Below, piece after piece: positions 1 through 5,689 of a stretch of DNA of 7,186 nucleotides; the stretch's first letter is position 1; every line of letters starts with the position of its first letter. The DNA is taken from assembly GCA_024643945.1 (NCBI GenBank), contig JAHELX010000318.1, positions 1 to 7,186 of the forward strand. Reading direction: 5' to 3'. Under the pieces are notes generated by a model. It saw only the letters and a program-made list of their open reading frames with translations. It was not told the DNA's origin and did no database searches. The position numbers and the translations under genes were made by a program. The DNA comes from Anaerolineales bacterium (lineage in GTDB: Bacteria; Chloroflexota; Anaerolineae; 4572-78; NAK82).

Positions 1-60
1 GCCTCCTCAGTCATCGCAGCCTCTGTTGGTGCTTCCTCAGTTGGCGCGGCTTCTGTCGGT
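1..60. repeat. 30-bp imperfect tandem repeat in the lipoprotein linker
   Basis: Positions 1-30 and 31-60 are two 30-bp units that match at 23 of 30 positions, and a further partial unit begins at 61. They encode the decapeptide repeat of the lipoprotein linker. Most of the differences are third-position changes, so the peptide pattern is kept while the DNA has drifted. The array may continue to the left of the window. Confidence 0.6.
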
Positions 61-191
61 GCTTCTGCAACCGGGGTCGCTGCGGCTGGCGCTTGCTCCT
101 GGCCCGAGGGGGCACAACTGGCAATGCCTGCGACCAGCAGCATCAAAATGGCCATAAGCGTCAGTGCTTTAAGAATTCTGTTGTTAAGCAT
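1..191 (-). CDS. Lipoprotein N-terminus, probable ABC-transporter substrate-binding protein (partial)
   Basis: Only the first 63 codons are in the window; the gene continues past the left edge. The protein starts MLNNRILKALTLMAILMLL: a short positive n-region, a hydrophobic segment of about 15 residues, then the lipobox IASC with the lipidated cysteine at residue 26. This predicts a secreted, membrane-anchored lipoprotein. After it comes a flexible linker of Ala, Pro, Thr and Glu with a decapeptide repeat (APTEAAPTEE, then APTEAAMTEE). Such linkers are common in Chloroflexota solute-binding lipoproteins, which is why a substrate-binding role is proposed; the folded domain is not visible, so another lipoprotein type remains possible. 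The ATG has a strong Shine-Dalgarno (AGGAGGAGG) a few bases upstream. It follows the aminotransferase on the same strand after a 125-bp gap, so it could be the last visible gene of the cluster or have its own promoter. Confidence 0.75.
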   Translation of the reverse strand, partial: MLNNRILKALTLMAILMLLVAGIASCAPSGQEQAPAAATPVAEAPTEAAPTEEAPTEAAMTEE

Positions 192-316
192 GATCCTCCT
201 CCTCTTCGTGGCAGGATGGCTCTCGCGGAAAACTAGCCATTGCACCTAATTCACTCTTTGGTTGTCGAGATGTATGTGGCATCACCCCCTTTCTTACAGT
301 TGGACACAACAGGCTT
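192..316 (-). other. Intergenic region between aminotransferase and lipoprotein genes
   Basis: This 125-bp gap has no gene. On the minus strand it holds the lipoprotein Shine-Dalgarno (195-203) and a small hairpin, with arms 216-221 and 235-240 (ATGGCT/AGCCAT) and a 13-base loop. No run of T follows the hairpin, so it is not a convincing intrinsic terminator. A very weak promoter-like pair on the minus strand (TCGACA at 263-268 and TGCAAT at 239-244, 18-bp spacer) could serve the lipoprotein gene, but the match is poor. Whether the lipoprotein is co-transcribed with the upstream cluster cannot be decided from this sequence. Confidence 0.4.
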
Positions 317-1687
317 TCAGGCAGTTCCCAGACCGTACTTGCGAGAGGTCTCGGCGATGGCCTCTTCGACGATGTCGCAAGCCATAGCGAAGGTGTTCTG
401 AGGCATGTTCAGCGCCGGGTAGAGGCGCAGCCACCACAGTCCCTCTTCGTGGACTGGCAGCAGCCCACGTCGAATGCACTCAAAGTGGATCTCCCGTGTC
501 AACTCTTGGGCCGGCTCCTTAGATATCTTGTCTTTGACGAATTCGAGAGCGATGTACAGTCCTTTGATTCGTACATCGCCGACAAGCTGGTATCTGGACG
601 CGAGCGGTCCCAGCCTGTCCATAGCGAATCGTTCCAGGTCTGCGACATGGTCAAGGACGTGGTCGCGCTCCATGACTTCGATGCCCTTGAGTGCTCCGGC
701 ACAGGCTGCCGGGTGCCAGGCAAACGTGCCGCCCAGGTAAAGCTCTGAGTCGGCAAGCAATTCTTCGCTGCCTAAGACGGCGCCGATGGGGAGCGCGCCG
801 CCCGAAAGCGCCTTAGCCAGGGGCATACTATCTGGCTCCACATCCCAGTGCTCCATGCAGAACATTTTGCCAGTCCGGCCAAATCCGGTCTGCACTTCGT
901 CGGCGCAGAGATACCAGCCGTACTTGTCGCACAGGACACGCAGCCGTGGAAAATAATCGTCAGGAGGGATGATGACACCCGCCTCTCCCTCGACGGGTTC
1001 AATCAACACGCCCGCAATCTGATCGGCGGTGGTTTCGTAGCGCAGAATGATGTTCTCGATATAATCCAGGCACCACAGATTGCAGTCAGGATAGGTCAGT
1101 TTGAAGGGGCAGCGGTAGCAGTAAGGATAAGGGGCATAGATGTAGCCCACCATAAACTGCTTGATACCGCGCGTAATACCTGGCTCCAGCGGACCGGCCG
1201 CGCCGGTGCCGTAGTTGCCGCCGTGGAACCCGCCGTAGAAGCTGATGACGAAAGGCCGGCCCGAGGCCTCACGCATCAAGCGTACGGCCGACTCGACGGC
1301 CTCAGTACCTGTCGTATCGGGTGCCACGCGGGTCAACCGCCCGGGAGAGATGGCGACAAGCTTTTCGGCCAGTGGGAAGAGATGGGTAAAGGTTACATAG
1401 TCGGTGCACTCGATGCCCGACTCCCAGAGGGCGTCAATGGTCGCCTGGGTTACCTCCTCGTGCGCAGCACCCAGCAGGGTCGAGGCCCAGCCGGTGACCG
1501 TGTCTATGAATCGGTTGCCGTCCACGTCCTCCAGTATCCAGCCCTTTTTGCGCCGCACGATGAACGGCACGTCCTTGTCGGCATACCATCCTTTGGAGAA
1601 GAGTTTCTTTTCTCGCTCCAGGTAAAGACGGCTATTAGGACCGGGTGGCAACACAATCACTTGTGGGGTGCTCCACCTGCTATGCAT
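317..1687 (-). CDS. Class-III PLP-dependent aminotransferase (456 aa)
   Basis: This is a fold-type I, class-III (omega-type) aminotransferase, the family of 4-aminobutyrate, acetylornithine and similar transaminases; it is expected in the cytoplasm. The whole family signature is present: TGTEAVE (126-132) for phosphate binding, GGFHGG in the following loop, LIEPVEGEAG (228-237), DEVQTGFGRTG with the pyridine-binding Asp263, the Schiff-base lysine Lys292 in MPLAKALSGG, and GGTFAWHP with Thr321. A four-cysteine insert, CYRC then CNLWC (Cys190, 193, 202, 206), marks a subtype. The ATG at 1687 is chosen because GGAGG lies 9 bases upstream. The longer reading frame starts at a TTG at 1732 and would add 15 unremarkable residues. 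The gene lies 129 bp downstream of the corrinoid gene on the same strand, so it probably handles the amine or amino acid released by demethylation. The exact amino donor cannot be read from the sequence. Confidence 0.92.
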   Translation of the reverse strand: MHSRWSTPQVIVLPPGPNSRLYLEREKKLFSKGWYADKDVPFIVRRKKGWILEDVDGNRFIDTVTGWASTLLGAAHEEVTQATIDALWESGIECTDYVTFTHLFPLAEKLVAISPGRLTRVAPDTTGTEAVESAVRLMREASGRPFVISFYGGFHGGNYGTGAAGPLEPGITRGIKQFMVGYIYAPYPYCYRCPFKLTYPDCNLWCLDYIENIILRYETTADQIAGVLIEPVEGEAGVIIPPDDYFPRLRVLCDKYGWYLCADEVQTGFGRTGKMFCMEHWDVEPDSMPLAKALSGGALPIGAVLGSEELLADSELYLGGTFAWHPAACAGALKGIEVMERDHVLDHVADLERFAMDRLGPLASRYQLVGDVRIKGLYIALEFVKDKISKEPAQELTREIHFECIRRGLLPVHEEGLWWLRLYPALNMPQNTFAMACDIVEEAIAETSRKYGLGTA

Positions 1688-1696
1688 TGTGGGCTT

Positions 1697-1701
1697 CCTC
1701 C
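1697..1701 (-). promoter_or_regulatory. Ribosome binding site deciding the aminotransferase start
   Basis: On the minus strand GGAGG, within the longer purine tract GGGGAGGAAG (1694-1703), lies 9 bases before the ATG at 1685-1687. It supports this start over the upstream in-frame TTG at 1730-1732. Confidence 0.65.
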
Positions 1702-1766
1702 CCTCTCTCGTGGCCTTTCTCTGGCTGGTCAACGCACAAGGCCTGTCCTCGGGTCGAATTCAAGCC

Positions 1767-1794
1767 AAAACCACCCCGGGTGCATACGGGTTTT
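1767..1794 (-). other. Intergenic hairpin between corrinoid and aminotransferase genes
   Basis: Arms AAAACC (1767-1772) and GGTTTT (1789-1794) form a 6-bp outer stem. Inside it is an alternative short palindrome, CACCCCGGGTG (1772-1782). On the transcript strand the inner hairpin is followed by a short GTTTTGG, which is too weak for a clear terminator. It might limit read-through or mark a processing point; this is inference. Confidence 0.3.
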
Positions 1795-1816
1795 CTTCTC
1801 CCATCAGGTGTTCAGG

Positions 1817-2473
1817 CTATGCCGGGGCACCGACGAGCCTCTTGGCGAGAGCGACCGCAGCGATGGCATCTTCAGCATAACCATGGGCGCCGATCTTCTC
1901 GGCCCAGCTCGGGGTGATTGGCGCGCCGCCGACCATCACCTTCACCTGGTCGCCGAGCCCTGCCTCTTTGAGTTCCTCAATGATCTTTTGCTGCTCCGGC
2001 ATGGTCGTCGTCAGCAGTGCCGACGCTCCGATCAACGTCGCCTTCTTCTCCTTGGCCGCGGCAACAAAATCGGCTGCCGACTTATCAACGCCGATGTCAA
2101 TGACCAGAAAGCCGTGAGCGGTGAGCATGGTCCCCACCAGTGTCTTGCCAATCTCATGCAAATCGCCCTTCACCGTTCCGAGCACCACCCGGCCCAGCAC
2201 CTCCCGCTCCTGGTTCCTGGCCAGGGCTGGTTCCAAGATGGCCAGAGCCGCCTTCATGGCTTCGCCCCCTATAATCAGATCGGGCAGGAAGTACTCCCCG
2301 GACGAAAACATCTCGCCAACACGATTGATGCCCGGAGTGAGTCCCTCATTGATGCAGGCTAGAGGATCGAGGCCCTGATCTAGCGCCTGCCTGGCCAGTT
2401 CCGCCGCTTCCTCTGGCTCACCGTCTATCACCGTCTGGGCCAATTTGCTGAAGATCTCTTCCTTTGATGACAT
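1817..2473 (-). CDS. Corrinoid (B12-binding) methyltransferase partner protein, MtgC/MttC-like (218 aa)
   Basis: This small cytoplasmic protein carries a cobalamin cofactor that takes a methyl group from the MttB-type enzyme and passes it to a second methyltransferase. Residues 1-85 form the helical cap domain (GEMFSSGEYFLPDLI around 53-67). Residues 90-215 form the Rossmann-like B12 domain with the DxHxxG motif DLHEIG (104-109), where His106 is the lower cobalt ligand, plus SALLTTTM (151-158) and the VGG loop (181-183). The size is usual for the MtgC/MttC/MtbC group. The start is the ATG at 2473, with AAGGAGG 5 bases upstream. A longer frame begins at 2575, inside the end of methyltransferase B as ATGCCTGA, but its extra 34 residues look unstructured and cover an intergenic hairpin. 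It lies directly downstream of two MttB-family genes and is probably shared by both. Confidence 0.95.
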   Translation of the reverse strand: MSSKEEIFSKLAQTVIDGEPEEAAELARQALDQGLDPLACINEGLTPGINRVGEMFSSGEYFLPDLIIGGEAMKAALAILEPALARNQEREVLGRVVLGTVKGDLHEIGKTLVGTMLTAHGFLVIDIGVDKSAADFVAAAKEKKATLIGASALLTTTMPEQQKIIEELKEAGLGDQVKVMVGGAPITPSWAEKIGAHGYAEDAIAAVALAKRLVGAPA

Positions 2474-2478
2474 CGCGT

Positions 2479-2485
2479 CCTCCTT
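2479..2485 (-). promoter_or_regulatory. Strong ribosome binding site of the corrinoid gene
   Basis: AAGGAGG on the minus strand lies 5 bases before the ATG at 2471-2473. It is a near-perfect Shine-Dalgarno and decides the 218-residue start over the upstream ATG at 2575. Confidence 0.75.
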
Positions 2486-2523
2486 ATGGGTTTGTCTTTT
2501 GATTCCTGTTGACCGCTGGAATT

Positions 2524-2561
2524 GTGGGGCAGCCTTTCTAGGCTGCTCAGGCAGGCCCCAC
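2524..2561 (-). other. Intercistronic hairpin between methyltransferase B and corrinoid genes
   Basis: Outer arms GTGGGGC (2524-2530) and GCCCCAC (2555-2561) pair perfectly over 7 bp. Inside, AGCC (2531-2534) and GGCT (2541-2544) extend the helix around a 6-base loop, with a 10-base bulge on one side; alternatively, GCAGCC and GGCTGC pair over 6 bp. No T-run follows on the transcript strand, so this is not an ordinary terminator. A likely role is to protect or separate the downstream message so that the corrinoid protein is made in a different amount from the enzyme. Confidence 0.5.
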
Positions 2562-2567
2562 GATTTC

Positions 2568-4019
2568 TCAGGCATTCAGCTCCCGCCCTGCAACATCCAG
2601 AATAGCCCGTAATTCGGCCCTGACTGCCTCATCCAGGGGTTGGGGTTCGTGCTCTGCCAGGATCCGGTCCAGCCTGGCCCTCGCCCTGCGTCGAATATCG
2701 GGCACAACCGTTCCGTCAAGTGAGGACCTGGGATGGCTCAGTCCTGGAATCCATATGTCCCGCACGTGCCGCCGCGTGTGCTGTTGGGCCAGGAAATGGC
2801 CGCCGGGGCCAACGGCTGCAGTCACATCCAATGCCAGGCCTTCAGCGCTGGTGTCTACCCCCTCGGCCAGGACGCGATGCGTGTGGTAGATCTCGTCATC
2901 GAAGATGATCTGTTCCGGCACCAGCAGGGTGGAGGCCCGGAGCATGCCTCCCCCGGTGACTATTTCGGCGCCGGCCAGGGGGACCATCAGCGTCGTATAG
3001 ACGCTATCCCGGCCCAGTTGCCAGGTGGCCGGCTCGGAACTATCCATGCCGAACGCGCCTGCCAGTGTCGGGACGCCCCAATCGTGAGCCATTTGCACCG
3101 CTGCTGTGTTGCACAGGTATTTCTGGGGGATGCTGACGATATAGTCAGCGGAGCGAGGGTCCATCAATGAAGCGAGGAGCGAGTGAAACACCGGGGCGCC
3201 AGGGGCAACCAGTTGCATCAATACCATAGCACTGACCACCTCGGCGTTGCCCACCACCAGAGCGCCGCCGGGCGTCGCCGGCGCCGTGGACCCCAGGGTC
3301 GGCATGGCCATAAAGCCCACCGGAATCCCCGCCTCGGCATATACCATCCCGGCTTCAATCCCCTCCTTGTCCTGCGCCAGGGGGGCAATGGTGCAGATCA
3401 AAACGGAGAAGGGAGGCCGAGCCCGCATCTTCTGTCTGTCACCGGCAATCACCTCCCCCATACGCACTGCGTACTGCGCCGGTTTTTCCCCCATGACGGT
3501 CTCGGTCTGCACGTGCTTGACCGTGTTATTGAAACTGGCATCCAGCTCGTGCAGGGGGGCCAGTCGCCCGTAATCCTGGGCACTGACCATCGGCCAGTAG
3601 AAGGCAACCGACGAGAGATAGTCCGCCACCCGCGCCATCCTGGCCACGTCTTCCTTGCAAGAGGGGCGTTGCTTCCCTGTCTCGAAATCAACGGTCAGCG
3701 TCCCGCAGCCATCGGTCCCAAAATAGGTGCTCGTGCCATCGAGAACCAGATCGCCCCCCTCAGCCCGCCCAGACAGCAGGTAGGAACGCGGCGCGTGGCT
3801 CATCGCCTCTGTCACCAATTCCGGTGGTAATCTCACGATCTGACTATCCAGGTCCACCCGGGCCCCGTGTTCGGCAAACACCGCCAGGGCCTTCTCGGAG
3901 GGAAACCTCACTCCAACCTGCTCCAGGAGGTGCAGCGTGGCCGACTTGATTGCCTGAAGTTGATCGGCACTCAATACCTGCAGATGAAACTTGGGCTGAA
4001 TCGGCTTGATATCAGGCAT
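2568..4019 (-). CDS. MttB-family (trimethylamine methyltransferase superfamily) protein B, non-pyrrolysine (483 aa)
   Basis: The MttB superfamily are TIM-barrel enzymes that transfer methyl from methylated amines to a corrinoid protein. Pyrrolysine-free members include glycine betaine (MtgB), carnitine (MtcB), proline betaine (MtpB) and gamma-butyrobetaine (MtyB) methyltransferases. Family features here are the N-terminal helix with LLEQVGVRFPSE (31-42), GTDGCGTLTVDFETGKQRPS (101-120), GIPVGFMAMPTLGSTAPAT (231-249) and the C-terminal GHFLAQQHTRRHVRDIW (407-423). There is no internal stop, so no pyrrolysine. Where paralogue A has SSDAKELDAQAGFEK, B has DSSEPATWQLGRDSV (326-340), which implies a different substrate or role. 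It starts at an ATG preceded by AGGGAGG and lies 20 bp after the end of A, so the two are almost certainly co-transcribed. The precise substrate is unknown. Confidence 0.9.
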   Translation of the reverse strand: MPDIKPIQPKFHLQVLSADQLQAIKSATLHLLEQVGVRFPSEKALAVFAEHGARVDLDSQIVRLPPELVTEAMSHAPRSYLLSGRAEGGDLVLDGTSTYFGTDGCGTLTVDFETGKQRPSCKEDVARMARVADYLSSVAFYWPMVSAQDYGRLAPLHELDASFNNTVKHVQTETVMGEKPAQYAVRMGEVIAGDRQKMRARPPFSVLICTIAPLAQDKEGIEAGMVYAEAGIPVGFMAMPTLGSTAPATPGGALVVGNAEVVSAMVLMQLVAPGAPVFHSLLASLMDPRSADYIVSIPQKYLCNTAAVQMAHDWGVPTLAGAFGMDSSEPATWQLGRDSVYTTLMVPLAGAEIVTGGGMLRASTLLVPEQIIFDDEIYHTHRVLAEGVDTSAEGLALDVTAAVGPGGHFLAQQHTRRHVRDIWIPGLSHPRSSLDGTVVPDIRRRARARLDRILAEHEPQPLDEAVRAELRAILDVAGRELNA

Positions 4020-4022
4020 GAT

Positions 4023-4029
4023 CCTCCCT
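4023..4029 (-). promoter_or_regulatory. Ribosome binding site of methyltransferase B
   Basis: AGGGAGG on the minus strand lies in the 20-bp gap after the stop of methyltransferase A. It is 3 bases from the ATG at its near end and 6 bases if the AGGG part pairs. It shows that B has its own initiation signal within the operon. Confidence 0.6.
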
Positions 4030-4039
4030 CTGAATTATG

Positions 4040-5476
4040 CTACCGTGGCTCGAAGTGAAAGTCTGACCCTGCGTAGCGGCGCACGATGTGCTCCAGTTCC
4101 GCCTCGACCCTGGCGGGCAGGGGCGGCGGATGGTGCTGAGCCAGGATATCCTGGGCTTTGCGGCGGCAGACTTGTTCGATGGTCTCGTTCTTCTCGTGCC
4201 ACGTCTCGTAGGCATCGCGGCTCAGGATGCCGGGCTGCCAGTGCTCGCGAAAGGTACGCCGGGTGTGTTTTGCTTTCAGGAAATTGCCGCGGGGGGTGTT
4301 GGCCTTGATGAGGGCCACCTCCTCGTCGAGATCGTGCAAGGTGATGCCCTGCATCATCCGTCGCAGCCCGGCGATAAACTCGTCGTCCATGATCATCTGC
4401 ACGTACGAGATAGTGGAACCGGCGTCGGTCGCGCCGACGCCGTAAATGATGTTGGCTCCTTCCAGCAGCAGGGGGACCGCGGTGACTGCCTTTTCAAAAC
4501 CAGCCTGAGCGTCCAGTTCCTTGGCATCGGACGAAAGTCCGCCGCACATAGAGAGCATTCCATAGTAACGCGCCATCAAGGCAGCCCCGCTGTTGACCAT
4601 CCCCCGCTCCGGCGCGCCCAGGGGCAACAACCCGGTGCGCATATCGAGCACCGCCGACACGCTGCCGTATAATAAGGGCAGGCCGGGGTAGAGGATCTGC
4701 AGGGCAGCGATCCAGGCCAGAATGTCGGCGTTGATCACGACCAACTCGCCCAGGAGCGTGGCCGGCGCCGAGGCGCCCCCCATCGCCATGCTGAGCAGGG
4801 TGATAGGGACACCGTGCTCGGCCCAACGCAACATGCAGCGCACGTTCTCCGGGGTAAAATAGCCTGGGCTGATGGGACAATACAGCGTGGCGAAGTTGGG
4901 GTGAGTACGGAAGGCTTCTTCACCTCCAGCGACGGCAGCCAGCATCTCTACGGCCGCGTCCACCCGCTCCGAGGATAGGGTGCGGTGAACCACCGGCTTG
5001 CTGGTACAGCGCAGCAACTCGGCGATTTCGACCAGGTCTGAACAATCGCCCTGGTCGGTGGCAGTGACGGTGGGGCGGACGATGTCCACCTGTGGTAGCG
5101 CATCCTGCAGAAGCACCAGATCACGCACGTCCTGCCGGGTGGCGGGCCGCCGCATCCCGGTCTGCAGGTCAAACACATTAACCGGCGTGCCGGCACCCAT
5201 AAAGCAGGGGCCGCGCTCAGGCGTACCAAGAGGTGCCGGTGTTTCTCCGGTCCGGGTGTAGAGCTTCACGTCGTGGGGCAGGTGAGCCATAGCTGTTTCC
5301 AGCAGTTCCGGTGTCACTCGAACCATTTGTGACTGCTGATCGACCGGGAAACCGGCGGCTTCGAGGCGGGCCAAGACGCTCGGTTCGGGCACACAGAACC
5401 CCACTTCGCTCAGGATCTCGACCGATTTTTCGTGAACCAGCTCAGCGATAGAATCAGGCAGACGGTTGGTTAACAT
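4040..5476 (-). CDS. MttB-family (trimethylamine methyltransferase superfamily) protein A, non-pyrrolysine (478 aa)
   Basis: A full-length MttB-superfamily methyltransferase, expected to demethylate a quaternary or tertiary amine and load the methyl on the downstream corrinoid protein. Recognisable blocks are the N-terminal helix HEKSVEILSEVGFCVPEP, FMGAGTPVNVFDLQTGMRRP (about 92-111), HGVPITLLSMAMGGASAPAT (about 221-240), SSDAKELDAQAGFEK (315-329), the glycine-rich GANIIYGVGATDAGSTIS, and the C-terminal GNFLKAKHTRRTFREHWQP. It has the classical DAK motif seen in many pyrrolysine-free homologues. It ends with TAG used as a true stop and has no in-frame internal TAG. The ATG at 5476 is preferred; a GTG two codons upstream (5482) is the alternative. 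Neither has a clear Shine-Dalgarno, unlike the other cluster genes. It is the first enzyme gene after lrp. Confidence 0.92.
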   Translation of the reverse strand: MLTNRLPDSIAELVHEKSVEILSEVGFCVPEPSVLARLEAAGFPVDQQSQMVRVTPELLETAMAHLPHDVKLYTRTGETPAPLGTPERGPCFMGAGTPVNVFDLQTGMRRPATRQDVRDLVLLQDALPQVDIVRPTVTATDQGDCSDLVEIAELLRCTSKPVVHRTLSSERVDAAVEMLAAVAGGEEAFRTHPNFATLYCPISPGYFTPENVRCMLRWAEHGVPITLLSMAMGGASAPATLLGELVVINADILAWIAALQILYPGLPLLYGSVSAVLDMRTGLLPLGAPERGMVNSGAALMARYYGMLSMCGGLSSDAKELDAQAGFEKAVTAVPLLLEGANIIYGVGATDAGSTISYVQMIMDDEFIAGLRRMMQGITLHDLDEEVALIKANTPRGNFLKAKHTRRTFREHWQPGILSRDAYETWHEKNETIEQVCRRKAQDILAQHHPPPLPARVEAELEHIVRRYAGSDFHFEPR

Positions 5477-5482
5477 TGCCAC

Positions 5483-5685
5483 TCAATTGTGCCAACTTAC
5501 TGGTCGGTTTGGCTAGTACCCCATCAAACGTGATCTGAAGACTGGAAACAGACGCCATGGGGGTCAGAATTGCCCGTCAAATCAGCCTTGACGGGGCACC
5601 AGGTACCCCAGCAAACGTGATCTGAAGACTAGAAACAGACGCCATGGGGGTCAGAATTGCCCGTCAAATCAGCCTTGACGGGGCA
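5483..5685. other. lrp-methyltransferase A intergenic region
   Basis: This 203-bp gap has no gene. Most of it (5516-5685) is the 87-bp tandem repeat. The remaining bases just before methyltransferase A (5483-5515) show no convincing promoter or Shine-Dalgarno on the minus strand. If methyltransferase A has its own promoter it must lie inside or overlap the repeats; otherwise the operon is read through from the lrp promoter. Confidence 0.6.
5516..5602. repeat. 87-bp tandem repeat, copy 1
   Basis: This unit begins with GTACCCCA and is followed directly by a second copy. The two copies differ at only 3 positions (5524 T/G, 5544 G/A, 5600 C/T against 5611, 5631, 5687). Inside, CCCGTCAA (5573-5580) and TTGACGGG (5588-5595) form a perfect 8-bp stem with the 7-base loop ATCAGCC. 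With one bulged base the stem extends by the flanking GC and TG. The unit also contains CCATGG and the oppositely oriented ACCCC and GGGGT tracts, so more pairing is possible. No open reading frame or T-run accompanies it. Confidence 0.92.
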
Positions 5686-5689
5686 CTAG
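5603..5689. repeat. 87-bp tandem repeat, copy 2, containing the lrp stop codon
   Basis: This is the second unit of the tandem pair, followed by the first five bases of a third (GTACC at 5690-5694). Its hairpin arms are at 5660-5667 and 5675-5682. The lrp stop codon TAG (5686-5688 on the minus strand) lies at its right edge, so in the lrp transcript the hairpin starts immediately after translation ends. The GTACC boundary occurs at all three unit junctions, as expected of a duplication by slippage or unequal exchange that started at the end of lrp. Confidence 0.92.

Noticed and set aside
1687..1732. TTG start 15 codons upstream for the aminotransferase
   Set aside because: The ATG at 1687 has a better start codon and a GGAGG 9 bases upstream, and the added residues are not part of the family fold.
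848..2362. A 504-codon open frame on the plus strand
   Set aside because: It lies antisense across the aminotransferase and corrinoid genes and the gap between them, shows no family motif, and its translation looks like a low-meaning shadow of GC-rich coding sequence. The minus-strand genes have complete active-site motifs.
3183..3830. A 215-codon plus-strand open frame inside methyltransferase B
   Set aside because: Fully antisense to a well-supported gene, with no recognisable domain and a His/Arg/Gly-rich composition typical of shadow frames.
4088..4672. A 194-codon plus-strand open frame inside methyltransferase A
   Set aside because: Antisense shadow with no motif and no ribosome binding site of its own.
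2568..5476. Pyrrolysine (in-frame UAG) in the MttB-family genes
   Set aside because: Both genes read through at full family length with no internal UAG, and UAG serves as the final stop of methyltransferase A and of lrp.
5516..5689. A CRISPR array or intrinsic terminator in the repeat region
   Set aside because: There are only two directly adjacent 87-bp copies with no unique spacers, so it is not CRISPR. The hairpins are not followed by a T-run on either strand, so they are not clear intrinsic terminators.
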